NCBI RefSeq assembly: GCF_003602095.1
Contig: NZ_RAHH01000004.1
Location: forward strand, 124,001 to 188,000
Length of the DNA: 64,000 nt
DNA from: Rahnella woolbedingensis
Lineage (GTDB): Bacteria > Pseudomonadota > Gammaproteobacteria > Enterobacterales > Enterobacteriaceae
Reading direction: 5' to 3'
Below, in pieces: positions 9,555-18,153 of the stretch. Positions within the stretch are counted from its first letter, which is position 1, and every line of letters begins with the position of its first letter. The notes beneath the pieces were generated by a model. That model saw only the letters and a program-made list of their open reading frames with translations, was not told the DNA's origin and ran no database searches. Made by a program: the position numbers and the translations under genes.

Positions 9555-12527
9555 ATGATACGTAATAAATACGCTAACCGGGCGCTGATGCTGGCACTGC
9601 CCACTTTATTTTCTGCCTCTGCTTTCGCGACTGATTACACTGATTCCGTTACGGCTTCACCTGCCGATAATGTCACTTTAAATCCGGGCGATACGGTCAC
9701 GCCAGATGCCGGAAAGAGTGGCCTTAATACCAAGGGCGGCACAATTTCCGGCAACCAGATCACTATCAACACCACAGGGGTTTATGGGGCAGGCGTGGTG
9801 GTGACGGAAAACGGCTCCGTTTCACTGACGGACAGCCAGATCACGACCGGGAATAATGCCGGAGTGGGCGTGTATACCGATGGCGGCAACGCAAACATGA
9901 ACGGCGTGACCATTGCTACCTCCGGCACTAAGGCGGCGGGTGTTCAGGCGGATAACGGCAGTCATGTCAGTCTGAATGATGTTTCGGTGAGCACCGGCGG
10001 CACTTTTTCATCTGGTATTGATGCTGAAAATGGCAGCAGCGTTTCGCTGAGTGGAAACAACACCATTTCGACTGATGCGCTGGCCTCTGTGGGTATTTTC
10101 GCCGATTCCGGCTCTGATGTGACTCTCTCCGGCACGACCAATGTGAATACCTCCTATTCCAGCACCTACGGTGTTTATGCCGGCGGTGGCAGCACTATAA
10201 GCGGCTCCGGACTCAATGTGACGACCACCGGTAATGAGGCGTCCGGCATACAGGTGGATGACTCAGTGGTCGATCTCACCGGCAGTGCGGTAACCACCCG
10301 AGGTCAGCAGGCCGCTGGGGCGCGTGTTATCGGGGAATCGTCGCAAATGACGCTGGATAGCAGCAAGATCGCCACCTCTGGTGATTTTTCTGTGGGGGTG
10401 CAGGTTGACAGCGGGGCACAAATCGCCCTGAGTAATACCCAAATCACCACCAGCGGAGACGAAGCGAAGGGAATTACTTTAGATGATACCTCTAAAACCG
10501 GTGCGCAAACCTCCGTTACCCTGAGCAATGTGGCTATCGACACCCGTGGCAATAACGCCACCGCACTGATGATTTTTGCCCAGACCGATGGCCTGATCCA
10601 GGCCGATCATCTGAGCATCGCCACCAGCGGAAGCAGCGCTTACGGACTGGATATCAAAAACGGTAGCGCGACATTCAGCAGTTCGGAAATCTTCACTTCC
10701 GGTGACCACGCTTCAGCATTGTATGTAGAGGGCGGGGACGTGGCACTGGCTAACAGCACCGTTCAGGCCAGTGGTGCAGACTCTTCTGCGTTGGCGCTGC
10801 AGGATACCAAGGGATCCCTGGTTTCAGCGGATAACAGTTCGCTCAGCGCACAGCAGGCGGCGGCGATCACCGCCAGCGGCTCGGTGGCCGATATCAGCCT
10901 GACCAATGGCAGCACGGTGGCCTCTGACACGGGCGTCGTGCTGGATGCCCATAGTAATGACACCGGTACTGCCAGTGACGTTACGCTCAGTGCCGACGGC
11001 AATGTTTATCTGGCCGGGGATATTCAGGCTGACGCGGGCAGTACGGCGAATGTTTCTCTGAGCAACGATTCGATGCTAAGCGGCGGAGCAACCCACGGCG
11101 GGACTTTCACGCTGGATGACAGCAGCCGCTGGGACGTCACGAAGGATTCGGATGTGCAGACGCTGGTACTGAATGGCGGCGTGATTAATTTCGAGCAAAA
11201 CGCGAATTGCACCACGCTGACCACCGGTTCGATCGACGGCAGCGGCGGCACATTCAACATGAATGTGATGCTCAATGAGGGCGGCAGTAATACGCAGTCT
11301 GACCAGTTGGTGGTTAATGGCGATGTCTCCGGGCAGAACACGATTTATGTGAATAACACCGGTGGCACTGGCCAGCAAACTGTCGGCGACGGGATTGAAC
11401 TGGTCGATGTTCAGGGCACTTCCGGCAGCGACAGCTTTCAGCTTGGCGCACCGGTCGAATCCGGCGCGTATGAATACATGCTATATCAGGGGGGCGAAAC
11501 GCCCGGTTCCAATGACTGGTACCTGCGTTCACAGCTGGTCAGTGATGATGATTCCACCACCGCTTACCGCCCCGCAGTGCCGGGCTATGTCATGATGCCT
11601 TCACTGGATCTCGATTATGGCTTCACCACGCTGGGTCGCCTGAATGAACGTTCGGGAGATATCGGGGCTTTCGAAAACTCAGGCAGCCGGAAGGACAGCG
11701 ACGGCGTCTGGGGACGCGTCAGCGGAGGAGGCAGCAGCCAGAATTCGGGGCGCTTTGGTGCAGATCAGGACAGTATCTTTGCGCAATTTGGTAAAGACTG
11801 GAAAGTGACTGATACTGCCGATGGCGGCAGTGTTCACGCCGGCGCGATGTTCACCGTAGGCAGCATGAGCGCAGATTTCACTGACAGTATGCGCAACCTC
11901 AATTCGACCCTCTCCACCGATACCGGCCACAGTGATATGCAGGCTCAGGGCATCGGCGGTTATGTCACCCGCTATTTTGCCGATAATGCCTATTTCGATT
12001 TCGCCGGGCAATTTACCCATTATCGTAATAAATACAGCGATACCTACGGCGTGACGGGCAATCAGAATGGTCTGGGCGGGGCACTTTCGGGGGAAACCGG
12101 CAAACCCTTTACGCTGGATAATGGCCTGGTGCTCGAACCTCAGGCGCAGCTGATGTATCAGTTTCTTTCGCTGGATAATTTCAACGACGGTATCTCTGAC
12201 GTGTCCGGTGAAAACCAGAATGCCGTGCGGGGTCGTATCGGGTTACGGATGTACCATGCTGCTGAAAACGCGGATAAAACCAAAGGTATTCAGCCACAGC
12301 TGACGGCAGATATTCTGCACGACTTTATAAAACCGCATTCTATGAGGGTAGGGGACACGGAGTTTTCTCCTGAAACAGCAAAAACCTGGTATGAAGTCGG
12401 TGCTGGCGTTACCGGAAATATCACCACTAACAGCCAGCTTTATGCGAACGTGAAATATGAGCACAGCTTTAATGATAATGATCGCGAAGGCGTTTCTGGC
12501 CAGATAGGTTTTCGTTATAGCTGGTAA
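9555..12527 (+). CDS. Autotransporter (type Va) with repetitive beta-helix passenger
   Basis: 990-residue outer-membrane autotransporter. The signal peptide is residues 1-25 (ending SASAFA). The passenger (about 26-640) is Ser/Thr/Gly/Asn-rich and built from roughly a dozen repeats of about 35 residues on the theme A-G-(V/I)-(Q/D)-x-(D/E)-N-G-S-x-V-S-L-S, typical of a right-handed beta-helix. It has one cysteine, in ENANCTTL. A linker (VPGYVMMPSLDLDYGFTTLGRL) leads to the C-terminal barrel (about residues 715-990), which ends in FRYSW, the expected terminal aromatic. An in-frame ATG at 9387 would put 56 non-signal residues in front, so I chose 9555. It is flanked by unrelated genes. Adhesin or biofilm roles are known in the family but not shown here. 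Confidence 0.9.
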   Translation: MIRNKYANRALMLALPTLFSASAFATDYTDSVTASPADNVTLNPGDTVTPDAGKSGLNTKGGTISGNQITINTTGVYGAGVVVTENGSVSLTDSQITTGNNAGVGVYTDGGNANMNGVTIATSGTKAAGVQADNGSHVSLNDVSVSTGGTFSSGIDAENGSSVSLSGNNTISTDALASVGIFADSGSDVTLSGTTNVNTSYSSTYGVYAGGGSTISGSGLNVTTTGNEASGIQVDDSVVDLTGSAVTTRGQQAAGARVIGESSQMTLDSSKIATSGDFSVGVQVDSGAQIALSNTQITTSGDEAKGITLDDTSKTGAQTSVTLSNVAIDTRGNNATALMIFAQTDGLIQADHLSIATSGSSAYGLDIKNGSATFSSSEIFTSGDHASALYVEGGDVALANSTVQASGADSSALALQDTKGSLVSADNSSLSAQQAAAITASGSVADISLTNGSTVASDTGVVLDAHSNDTGTASDVTLSADGNVYLAGDIQADAGSTANVSLSNDSMLSGGATHGGTFTLDDSSRWDVTKDSDVQTLVLNGGVINFEQNANCTTLTTGSIDGSGGTFNMNVMLNEGGSNTQSDQLVVNGDVSGQNTIYVNNTGGTGQQTVGDGIELVDVQGTSGSDSFQLGAPVESGAYEYMLYQGGETPGSNDWYLRSQLVSDDDSTTAYRPAVPGYVMMPSLDLDYGFTTLGRLNERSGDIGAFENSGSRKDSDGVWGRVSGGGSSQNSGRFGADQDSIFAQFGKDWKVTDTADGGSVHAGAMFTVGSMSADFTDSMRNLNSTLSTDTGHSDMQAQGIGGYVTRYFADNAYFDFAGQFTHYRNKYSDTYGVTGNQNGLGGALSGETGKPFTLDNGLVLEPQAQLMYQFLSLDNFNDGISDVSGENQNAVRGRIGLRMYHAAENADKTKGIQPQLTADILHDFIKPHSMRVGDTEFSPETAKTWYEVGAGVTGNITTNSQLYANVKYEHSFNDNDREGVSGQIGFRYSW
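9770..11000 (+). repeat. Degenerate tandem repeats coding for the autotransporter passenger
   Basis: About a dozen protein repeats of roughly 33-38 residues, each with a turn Gly-(Val/Ile), a NGS or DSG turn, a V-S-L strand and a TSG/TTG turn. DNA-level identity between units is low, so this is an old repeat array and not a recent expansion. Boundaries are approximate. Confidence 0.7.
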
Positions 12528-12560
12528 ATGCGTCACGCTTTTATTGAAGAAATAGAATGA

Positions 12561-12600
12561 AAAAGGCCAGTGCGGGAATTCATCCTGCACTGGCCTTTTT
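12561..12600. terminator. Bidirectional terminator between autotransporter and darP
   Basis: GGCCAGTGC (12565-12573) pairs with GCACTGGCC (12587-12595), 9 bp perfect. It is flanked by A4 on the left and T5 on the right, so it works for both convergent genes. Confidence 0.92.
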
Positions 12601-12621
12601 AGGACATTTATTACATCGAAA

Positions 12622-13176
12622 TCAGTGATCCTGACCTTCAGCCAGTTCGCGCAGATACTGGAAGATCTGGCGGTAAGATTTTGGCGGCTTGTTCGTCGCT
12701 TTCTCTTTCTGCGCGTTGCGGATCAGCGCACGCAGTTGCTGGCGGTCGGCTTCCGGGTACAAATCCAGTACGGTAGGCACTGCATCGTCACCTTCTTCTA
12801 CCAGACGGTCACGCAGCATTTCCAGTTTATGGAACAGGGAAACCTGCTGATTATGGCGGTTTTTCAGCTTATCCAGTGCGGTTTCAATCGGCTCGACGTC
12901 GCGGGAACGCAACATTTTACCGATCAGCTGCATCTGACGACGACGGCCTTCTTTCTTGATCTTCTGGCATAAATCGATCGCAGCGCGCAGATCTTCATCC
13001 AGCGGCAGTTTGTCCAGCGAGTTTTTACCCAGATCCACCATTTCTGCACCGAGATCTTTCAGCGCCTCGGCGTCACGTTTGATTTCACTTTTACTGACCC
13101 AGATGATTTCTTCTTCATCATCGTTCTCGTTTTTCTCGGGAACGTCATCCAGCCAGTCGTCAATTTTCTTTGTCAT
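12622..13176 (-). CDS. darP: Ribosome biogenesis factor DarP (YjgA)
   Basis: 184-residue DUF615 protein that acts late in 50S subunit assembly in E. coli. Very acidic N-terminus (about 1-30, [17 protein letters not shown]), then a helical, RNA-binding basic segment ([18 protein letters not shown], about 75-92), and a C-terminal helical half with [15 protein letters not shown]. It is divergent from pmbA, with 211 bp between, the same pairing as in E. coli (yjgA-pmbA). The start matches the family N-terminus MTKK. Confidence 0.95.
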   Translation of the reverse strand: MTKKIDDWLDDVPEKNENDDEEEIIWVSKSEIKRDAEALKDLGAEMVDLGKNSLDKLPLDEDLRAAIDLCQKIKKEGRRRQMQLIGKMLRSRDVEPIETALDKLKNRHNQQVSLFHKLEMLRDRLVEEGDDAVPTVLDLYPEADRQQLRALIRNAQKEKATNKPPKSYRQIFQYLRELAEGQDH

Positions 13177-13387
13177 GGGCGCTTCCTCTTATCGAGGTAA
13201 TCCTGTCAGTTTGATTGTGCTTTATTGCTTCGGCCGCATTATGCCACAGAGATGGCGGTTCTGTTGCAACTTCGGTTTCAACAACCAGGGAGTGAATGCG
13301 AAATTGTAGCGAGTCTCTGTTAGACTCAAAGGTAAGAGTTTCTGTATATCAGTGTAGAACAATCCCTTTTATCTCATAAGCGATGGC

Positions 13388-14734
13388 ATGCCGATGAACG
13401 TAGTGAATCAAGTAGCGCAGCAGCGTAAGACTCTGGAACAGGCCGTATCTCAGGCACTTGAACTGGCGAAAGCGGGTTCAGACGCCGCAGAAGTGGCGGT
13501 CAGCAAAACCACCGGTATCGGCGTCAGTACGCGTTTTGGCGAAGTCGAGAACGTGGAATTTAACAGCGACGGCGCGCTGGGCATTACCGTTTATTATCAG
13601 AACCGTAAAGGCAGCGCGTCTTCAACCGATTTAAGCCCGGACGCTATTTCCCGCACCGTGCAGGCCGCGCTGGATATCGCCCGTTACACATCCCCGGATC
13701 CGTTCGCGGGCGTGGCCGATATTGAAATGCTGGCGTTCGAGGCACCTGATCTGGATTTATTCCACCCGGAAGAGCTGGATCCGGATCGCAGCATTGAGCT
13801 GGCCGCCCGTGCAGAACAGGCCGCATTGCAGGCCGACAAACGCATCACCAATACCGAAGGCGGCAGTTTCAACAGCCACTACGGCATTCGCGTATTCGGC
13901 AACAGCCACGGCATGCTGCAAAGCTACTGTTCGACGCGTCATTCAATTTCTGCGTCAGTGATTGCCGAGCACGAAGGCGATATGGAACGCGATTACGCCT
14001 ATTCCATTGCCCGTAAAATGAGTGACTTGAAAGACCCTGAATGGGTGGGTGCCGAGTGCGCGCGTCGCACGCTTTCACGTCTGGCACCACGTAAGCTGCC
14101 AACCATGCAGGCTCCGGTATTGTTCGCTTCCGAAGTGGCGACCGGCCTGTTCGGACATCTGGTGGGGGCGATCAGCGGCGGCAGTATTTACCGCAAATCC
14201 TCCTTCCTGCTCGACAGCCTCGGTAAACAAATTTTGCCCGAGTGGCTCACCATCGAAGAACATCCGCACCTGCTACAGGGGCTGGCTTCAACACCGTTCG
14301 ACAGCGAAGGTGTCCGCACTGAACGTCGCGATATCGTCAAAGACGGCATCCTGCAAAACTGGCTGATGACCTGTTATTCCGCGCGAAAACTCGGTCTGCA
14401 AACCACCGGTCATGCGGGCGGCATCCACAACTGGCGCATCGCTGGTCAGGGTGATGATTTCGCCGGTATGCTGCGTAAGCTCGACAAAGGCCTGGTGGTG
14501 ACGGAACTGATGGGTCAGGGCGTCAGCGGCGTGACCGGTGACTACTCGCGCGGCGCGGCTGGCTTCTGGGTTGAAAACGGCGAGATTCAGTATCCGGTAA
14601 GCGAAATCACCATCGCCGGTAATCTGAAGGACATGTGGCGCAATATGGTCGCCATCGGCAGCGATATCGAAACCCGCAGCAACATTCAGTGTGGTTCCGT
14701 GCTGTTACCTGCGATGAAAATCGCCGGGGAATAA
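13388..14734 (+). CDS. pmbA: Metalloprotease PmbA (TldE)
   Basis: 448-residue subunit of the TldD/TldE (PmbA) protease heterodimer, which matures microcin B17 and degrades the CcdA antitoxin in E. coli. The central region [12 protein letters not shown] and the C-terminal [30 protein letters not shown] and NIQCGSVL match E. coli PmbA almost residue for residue. This subunit lacks the metal-binding HExxxH, which resides in TldD; tldD is not in the window. The start could be 13388 or the ATG two codons later (13394). Confidence 0.95.
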   Translation: MPMNVVNQVAQQRKTLEQAVSQALELAKAGSDAAEVAVSKTTGIGVSTRFGEVENVEFNSDGALGITVYYQNRKGSASSTDLSPDAISRTVQAALDIARYTSPDPFAGVADIEMLAFEAPDLDLFHPEELDPDRSIELAARAEQAALQADKRITNTEGGSFNSHYGIRVFGNSHGMLQSYCSTRHSISASVIAEHEGDMERDYAYSIARKMSDLKDPEWVGAECARRTLSRLAPRKLPTMQAPVLFASEVATGLFGHLVGAISGGSIYRKSSFLLDSLGKQILPEWLTIEEHPHLLQGLASTPFDSEGVRTERRDIVKDGILQNWLMTCYSARKLGLQTTGHAGGIHNWRIAGQGDDFAGMLRKLDKGLVVTELMGQGVSGVTGDYSRGAAGFWVENGEIQYPVSEITIAGNLKDMWRNMVAIGSDIETRSNIQCGSVLLPAMKIAGE

Positions 14735-14744
14735 TCCGTCATAA

Positions 14745-14785
14745 AGCAGCGATCGCCCGGTCGCTGCTGCTTCTTCCGCTACCAT
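14745..14785 (+). terminator. Possible terminator after pmbA
   Basis: GCAGCGA (14746-14752) pairs with TCGCTGC (14761-14767), loop of 8, followed by a pyrimidine-rich but not pure T tail. It is the only hairpin between pmbA and cybC. Confidence 0.35.
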
Positions 14786-14897
14786 TCTTTACAAAAAATT
14801 CATCCCGTTTTTCTCTCTCTCAGCCTATTTTTATAAAGCCTTACAAGCAATGTCGTTTTATTTAACAAATAAATAACAATAGAGAGAATAAATCATT

Positions 14898-15284
14898 ATG
14901 CGTAAACAACTGATGGCGTTAGCGGTAGTCGCAATGCTGGGAAGCAGCACGGTGGCACTGGCGGCAGATTTAGAATCTGACATGGACACGATTTCTGATA
15001 ACTACAGCAAAGTGCTGAAAACCAGCGATCAGGCGGAACTGACGACGGGTCTGGCCAACATGAAAGCCGCGGCGGAAGATGCGAAAAAAGCCACTCCACC
15101 GAAGCTGAAAGGCAAAGCGCCGGACAGCCCGGAAATGCAGGATTACCACAAAGGTCTGGATACGCTGATCGGCCAGATTGATAAAGCGTCTGAACTGGCG
15201 AAAGCCGGTAAAGTGGATGAAGCCAAGAAAGAAGCAGAAGGGTTTAAAGCGACAAGGAATGAGAACCATAAGAAGTTTAAGTAA
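14898..15284 (+). CDS. cybC: Soluble cytochrome b562
   Basis: 128-residue periplasmic four-helix-bundle haem protein. The signal peptide is residues 1-22 (ALA-ADLES). The axial haem ligands of E. coli cytochrome b562, Met7 and His102 of the mature protein, are Met29 and His124 here (SDMD and NENHKK). The TPPKLKGKAPDSPEM loop between helices 2 and 3 is conserved. Its position after darP-pmbA is as in E. coli. Electron partners are unknown. The gene is intact here, unlike the truncated copy of E. coli K-12. Confidence 0.94.
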   Translation: MRKQLMALAVVAMLGSSTVALAADLESDMDTISDNYSKVLKTSDQAELTTGLANMKAAAEDAKKATPPKLKGKAPDSPEMQDYHKGLDTLIGQIDKASELAKAGKVDEAKKEAEGFKATRNENHKKFK

Positions 15285-15336
15285 CGGATCCCTGCCTTGC
15301 TCCCTGTGAAATAGCCGGAACTTTTCTCGTCTTGCT

Positions 15337-15358
15337 CCTCCCCCTGCGAAGGGGGAGG
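15337..15358 (+). repeat. REP-like palindromic element, copy 1
   Basis: CCTCCCCC (15337-15344), loop TGCGAA, GGGGGAGG (15351-15358). Followed by a G-rich tail. Paired with an inverted copy at 15441-15460, in the space downstream of both cybC and rnk. Confidence 0.7.
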
Positions 15359-15440
15359 TTGGGAGGAGGTTTTAAATACAAAACAATGAGTTAAAAGCAC
15401 ACTTTAAATTTTGTTTTTGACCTTAATACCCCACCGCAGC

Positions 15441-15460
15441 CCTCCCCTTCGCAGGGGAGG
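15441..15460 (-). repeat. REP-like palindromic element, copy 2 (inverted)
   Basis: CCTCCCC (15441-15447), loop TTCGCA, GGGGAGG (15454-15460). The loop is the reverse complement of the first copy, so the two units face each other, a layout typical of repetitive extragenic palindromes between convergent genes. They may also end both transcripts. Confidence 0.7.
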
Positions 15461-15471
15461 GAGTCACTGCC

Positions 15472-15882
15472 TTAACTACGCATTTCTCCCGCCGCTTCCG
15501 GCTGAAACAATAACGCCAGCACCTCGATCCGGCTGTCTTCTCCGTTCGGCATCTTCCATGTGATACTTCCACCCACGCGCAGGCCCAGCAACGCTGCCCC
15601 AAGCGGTGCCATCACTGATAACTGCTCGTTACTGTCTTTCAGCGCCGCCGGATACACCAGCGTGCGGATGTGTTCTTCGCCTTCTTTACCTTCCGTAAAG
15701 CGAACCTTGCTGTTCATCGTAACTACGTCGGCCGGGATTTGCTCGGGCGGCAAAATCTCTGCGCGATCCAACTCTTCATTCAGTGCATCGGCGACCGGGC
15801 TGCTGGCAAACGCCGGTTGCGCCAGCAGTGTGTCCAGGCGTTCTGCGTCAAGTTCATTGATGATCAGTGTCGGTTTACTCAT
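15472..15882 (-). CDS. rnk: Regulator of nucleoside diphosphate kinase, Rnk
   Basis: 136-residue Gre-factor paralogue that binds RNA polymerase. N-terminal short coiled coil (about 1-45, [14 protein letters not shown]) and C-terminal FKBP-like GreA domain with [18 protein letters not shown] and [19 protein letters not shown], as in E. coli Rnk (also 136 residues). The ATG at 15880-15882 is preceded by a GGAG-type site (minus strand) and gives the conserved MSKPTLIIN; longer in-frame starts run through a terminator-like hairpin and are not credible. It is a single gene with its own leader. Confidence 0.95.
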   Translation of the reverse strand: MSKPTLIINELDAERLDTLLAQPAFASSPVADALNEELDRAEILPPEQIPADVVTMNSKVRFTEGKEGEEHIRTLVYPAALKDSNEQLSVMAPLGAALLGLRVGGSITWKMPNGEDSRIEVLALLFQPEAAGEMRS

Positions 15883-15944
15883 AACATTCTCCAGGGTTCC
15901 TTTTGCATCACAGGCTTCATGCGAGTGGGGTGCCGGTAGGCAAA

Positions 15945-15977
15945 AAATAACACCCCCGCGGGTAAGCGCGGGGGTGT
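15945..15977 (-). terminator. Terminator-like hairpin in the rnk leader (possible attenuator)
   Basis: An 11-bp perfect stem, ACACCCCCGCG (15950-15960) with CGCGGGGGTGT (15967-15977), loop of 6. On the minus strand it is followed by TTATTTTTT, a good intrinsic terminator. It lies 63-95 bp upstream of the rnk start with no other minus-strand gene before it, so it most likely regulates rnk itself. Confidence 0.75.
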
Positions 15978-16162
15978 CAGTGATTTGCATCTGTTCTTTG
16001 ATACTAGGCACTCTTAAGCGGAAATGAAAGCGTTGTGAGGGAATTAATCCGCATTGCGAAAATTCCGATTACCAGTGAAATACGCTGCTACAGACGGCAA
16101 TATTCAGTGATATGGCGACTTAACTTTTCGTTTTGCGAATTGGATCTGCTCAGCTCATCGTA

Positions 16163-16182
16163 TTTCCACTTCGAACTGGAAA
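16163..16182. promoter_or_regulatory. 20-bp inverted repeat, candidate operator of the PRD/SFCGS cluster
   Basis: TTTCCA (16163-16168), C, TTCGAA, C, TGGAAA (16177-16182). It is symmetric at 18 of 20 positions. It lies about 100 bp upstream of the first gene of the cluster, in a 303-bp stretch (15978-16280) with no other evident feature. It suits a dimeric DNA-binding protein, for example the regulator at 23306. Confidence 0.5.
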
Positions 16183-16280
16183 AAGACCCACTACACAGGA
16201 AATCCCCCCAGGGTTAGGGTAAAGACAGACGAAATAAACGGCTGAAATAGTGAGTCAGGTAAGGAGAGAGGTAATCGCGA

Positions 16281-16631
16281 GTGAATAACGCAATCGCATC
16301 TGTGAACGGAATCGGGCGGATTGAACTGGAAGACGCCCCGGCGATAACAGAGCAAGTTTTAAAAGATATTCAGACAATGCAAAGCGCGAAGAATATCTAC
16401 ACCACAGATGTTCAGTTGCAGATGTTAACGTCTCATGTAAAAGCCATGGTATTACGCTCCATTACCGGCGAGCCGTTACCTGAAGTTGAGAAAGATTTAT
16501 TTGATGAAATTTCTGCCGAGTCCATGCAAATGGCAGGGGAAGTGGTCAGCTGGTTCGGAAATTTACCGATTGAGGAAGCGTATTTGCTCTCGGTACATTT
16601 TGAAGTCGCAAGAGACAACGAGCCGAAATAA
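16281..16631 (+). CDS. Stand-alone PRD domain protein (EF_0829/AHA_3910-type)
   Basis: 116 residues forming a single PTS regulation domain (PRD) with no DNA- or RNA-binding part. The two histidines that PTS proteins usually phosphorylate in PRDs are kept: His52 (LTSHVKAMVLR) and His106 (LLSVHFEVAR). GTG start; AAGGAGAG lies about 12 bases upstream. I recall a family of this type that always occurs next to the SFCGS and DUF4310-4312 genes in Enterococcus and Aeromonas, and the function is unknown. It may sense PTS phosphorylation state and control the transporter or regulator. First gene of the cluster, 42 bp before the SFCGS gene. Confidence 0.8.
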   Translation: MNNAIASVNGIGRIELEDAPAITEQVLKDIQTMQSAKNIYTTDVQLQMLTSHVKAMVLRSITGEPLPEVEKDLFDEISAESMQMAGEVVSWFGNLPIEEAYLLSVHFEVARDNEPK

Positions 16632-16673
16632 CTTTTTAGAATACAGCGAATTAATTAATCGGAGATATGAATT

Positions 16674-17039
16674 ATGGGACAAGTATTAGTCGTGATCGGC
16701 GACCGTTTAGGTAAAGGCCAGAAAGTGGCGGCAGGCGTGGAAGCGGCTGGCGGAAGAGCCATTGTTGTCCCTGGTATGGCAGCAGATATGAAACTCGGCG
16801 ACGTGATGAAAGCAGAAGGTGCCAGCATTGGTATTTCTTTCTGCGGCAGTGGCGGCGCAGGTGCGATTACCGCACAAAACAAATACGGATATAAAGCCAA
16901 GTACGGGATGCGCTCAGTGGATGAAGGTGTCACGGCAATTAACGAAGGCTGTCTGGTATTAGGGTTCGGATTTATGGATAAAGAAGAACTGGGTCAGCGT
17001 CTGGTCGAAGCTTATAACAAGAAGTATGGTCAGGCTTAA
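16674..17039 (+). CDS. SFCGS-family glycine-rich protein
   Basis: 121-residue soluble protein with the signature SFCGSGGAGA (residues 55-64, Cys57). It starts with a Rossmann-like strand and loop (QVLVVIGDRLGKGQKVAAGVE). No signal or membrane segment. The family is named after the motif and has no assigned function. The small size, alpha/beta pattern and Cys in a Gly/Ser loop recall PTS EIIB proteins and the YhfU-type (DUF2620) proteins, but this is only analogy. The stop overlaps the start of the DUF4312 gene by one base, which suggests tight coupling. Confidence 0.85.
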   Translation: MGQVLVVIGDRLGKGQKVAAGVEAAGGRAIVVPGMAADMKLGDVMKAEGASIGISFCGSGGAGAITAQNKYGYKAKYGMRSVDEGVTAINEGCLVLGFGFMDKEELGQRLVEAYNKKYGQA

Positions 17040-17338
17040 TGAAGCAGCAATTAACCACGACAGTTCGGGTTGAAGGAAAAGGCGAAAATAAGGCTGCCGC
17101 CTTTTCTTCCGCACTGAGTCAGGTTCAGAGAACGGTTCTCAAATCTTCTGCCAATAATGTCTTGCTGCGTATTGAACCGCAGGACGTCAAGGTAATAAAG
17201 GCAGAAGAGTCAGTGAAAAGAGAAAAGTTTCTGTTCTTTTTTCTGGCCAGGGAAAGAAAAAGTTATTACGTGGCGTTAGACATTATCGTCAACCTGACTG
17301 TTATTGATACGGAACAGGTAGTTTTTGTCACGAAATAA
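17039..17338 (+). CDS. DUF4312 family protein
   Basis: 99-residue soluble protein with no signal peptide or membrane span. Two beta-rich halves are suggested: TTTVRVEGKGENKAAAFSSAL and YYVALDIIVNLTVI, with a basic middle (KAEESVKREKFLFFFLARERKS). Function unknown. It occurs in the conserved SFCGS-DUF4312-DUF4311-DUF4310 set. Because it is co-translated with the SFCGS gene and precedes two membrane proteins, it is probably a cytosolic subunit of the same complex (inference). Confidence 0.82.
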   Translation: MKQQLTTTVRVEGKGENKAAAFSSALSQVQRTVLKSSANNVLLRIEPQDVKVIKAEESVKREKFLFFFLARERKSYYVALDIIVNLTVIDTEQVVFVTK

Positions 17339-17370
17339 AAACGTTAGCTATAAATGACAAGGATATACTG

Positions 17371-18147
17371 ATGTTTTTAATTATTTTATTTAAGTCGCTT
17401 ATTATCGGCGGACTGGTAGGTGTGGGCGTAGGTGCGGGTGCCGCACGTATGTTCCATGCACCTACCGTGCAAGGGATGGGGGCTTTTCGTACTCTTGGGG
17501 AATTAAACTCCTGTGAAGGCGATCCGGCTTCGCATTTCTCATTTGGTCTGGGCTTCTTCTTTAACGCCTGGGCATCTTCCGTTGCAGCAGGTTCTTTCAC
17601 GCAGGACGTCGACCACCGCATCATCCCTCACTGGGCTACCGCGGCGCTGATGTTCAAAAACCGCAATGTCGCTGAAACCATGCATGATCCGCGCAAGATG
17701 GCGATTGCCGGCGGCATCATCGGCATGATTGTGGTGGCGTTCCTTAACACCACCGCATCAGCCGTTCCTCCGGCGTTGCAGGTCACGGCCATCAAAGTGC
17801 TGGTGCCCGCGGCTAACCTGCTGGTGAATACCGTCATGCCGGTGATCTTCTGGCTAGCGGCTATCGATGCAGGGCGTCGTTCCGGTTTCTGGGCCACCAT
17901 CTTTGGCGGTCTGGCGCAGATGATTATGGGGAACGCCGTACCGGGTCTGGTGCTGGGTATCCTGATCGGTAAAGGCGTCGAAGAGAGCGGCTGGAACCAC
18001 GTCACCAAAGTGATGATGGGCGCGATTATTGCGCTGTTCGTCCTCAGCGGTTTCTTCCGTGGTTTCGACGTCAAACTGTTGCAGTCATTCATGCTGGACG
18101 TTCCGACATGGCTGAACGGTATTCACAATTCACTCAGCGGTAAGTAA
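17371..18147 (+). CDS. DUF4311 family membrane protein
   Basis: 258-residue integral membrane protein with about six hydrophobic spans (near residues 5-25, 55-73, 110-130, 140-165, 172-200 and 212-232). Conserved-looking polar residues sit between spans: GELNSCEGDPASH (Cys48, Asp51, His55) and QDVDHRIIPHW (His82, His87). These could line a substrate path. Function unknown. The paired sizes of this protein and the next recall the EIIC and EIID pair of mannose-type PTS permeases, but I see no direct sequence match. It is part of the same operon as its neighbours. Confidence 0.83.
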   Translation: MFLIILFKSLIIGGLVGVGVGAGAARMFHAPTVQGMGAFRTLGELNSCEGDPASHFSFGLGFFFNAWASSVAAGSFTQDVDHRIIPHWATAALMFKNRNVAETMHDPRKMAIAGGIIGMIVVAFLNTTASAVPPALQVTAIKVLVPAANLLVNTVMPVIFWLAAIDAGRRSGFWATIFGGLAQMIMGNAVPGLVLGILIGKGVEESGWNHVTKVMMGAIIALFVLSGFFRGFDVKLLQSFMLDVPTWLNGIHNSLSGK

Positions 18148-18153
18148 GGGAGC

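Noticed and set aside
9770-11000. Regular repeats that could suggest a CRISPR or satellite array
   Set aside because: The period is set by the protein (about 105 bp), DNA identity is low and the frame is open throughout. It is the autotransporter passenger.
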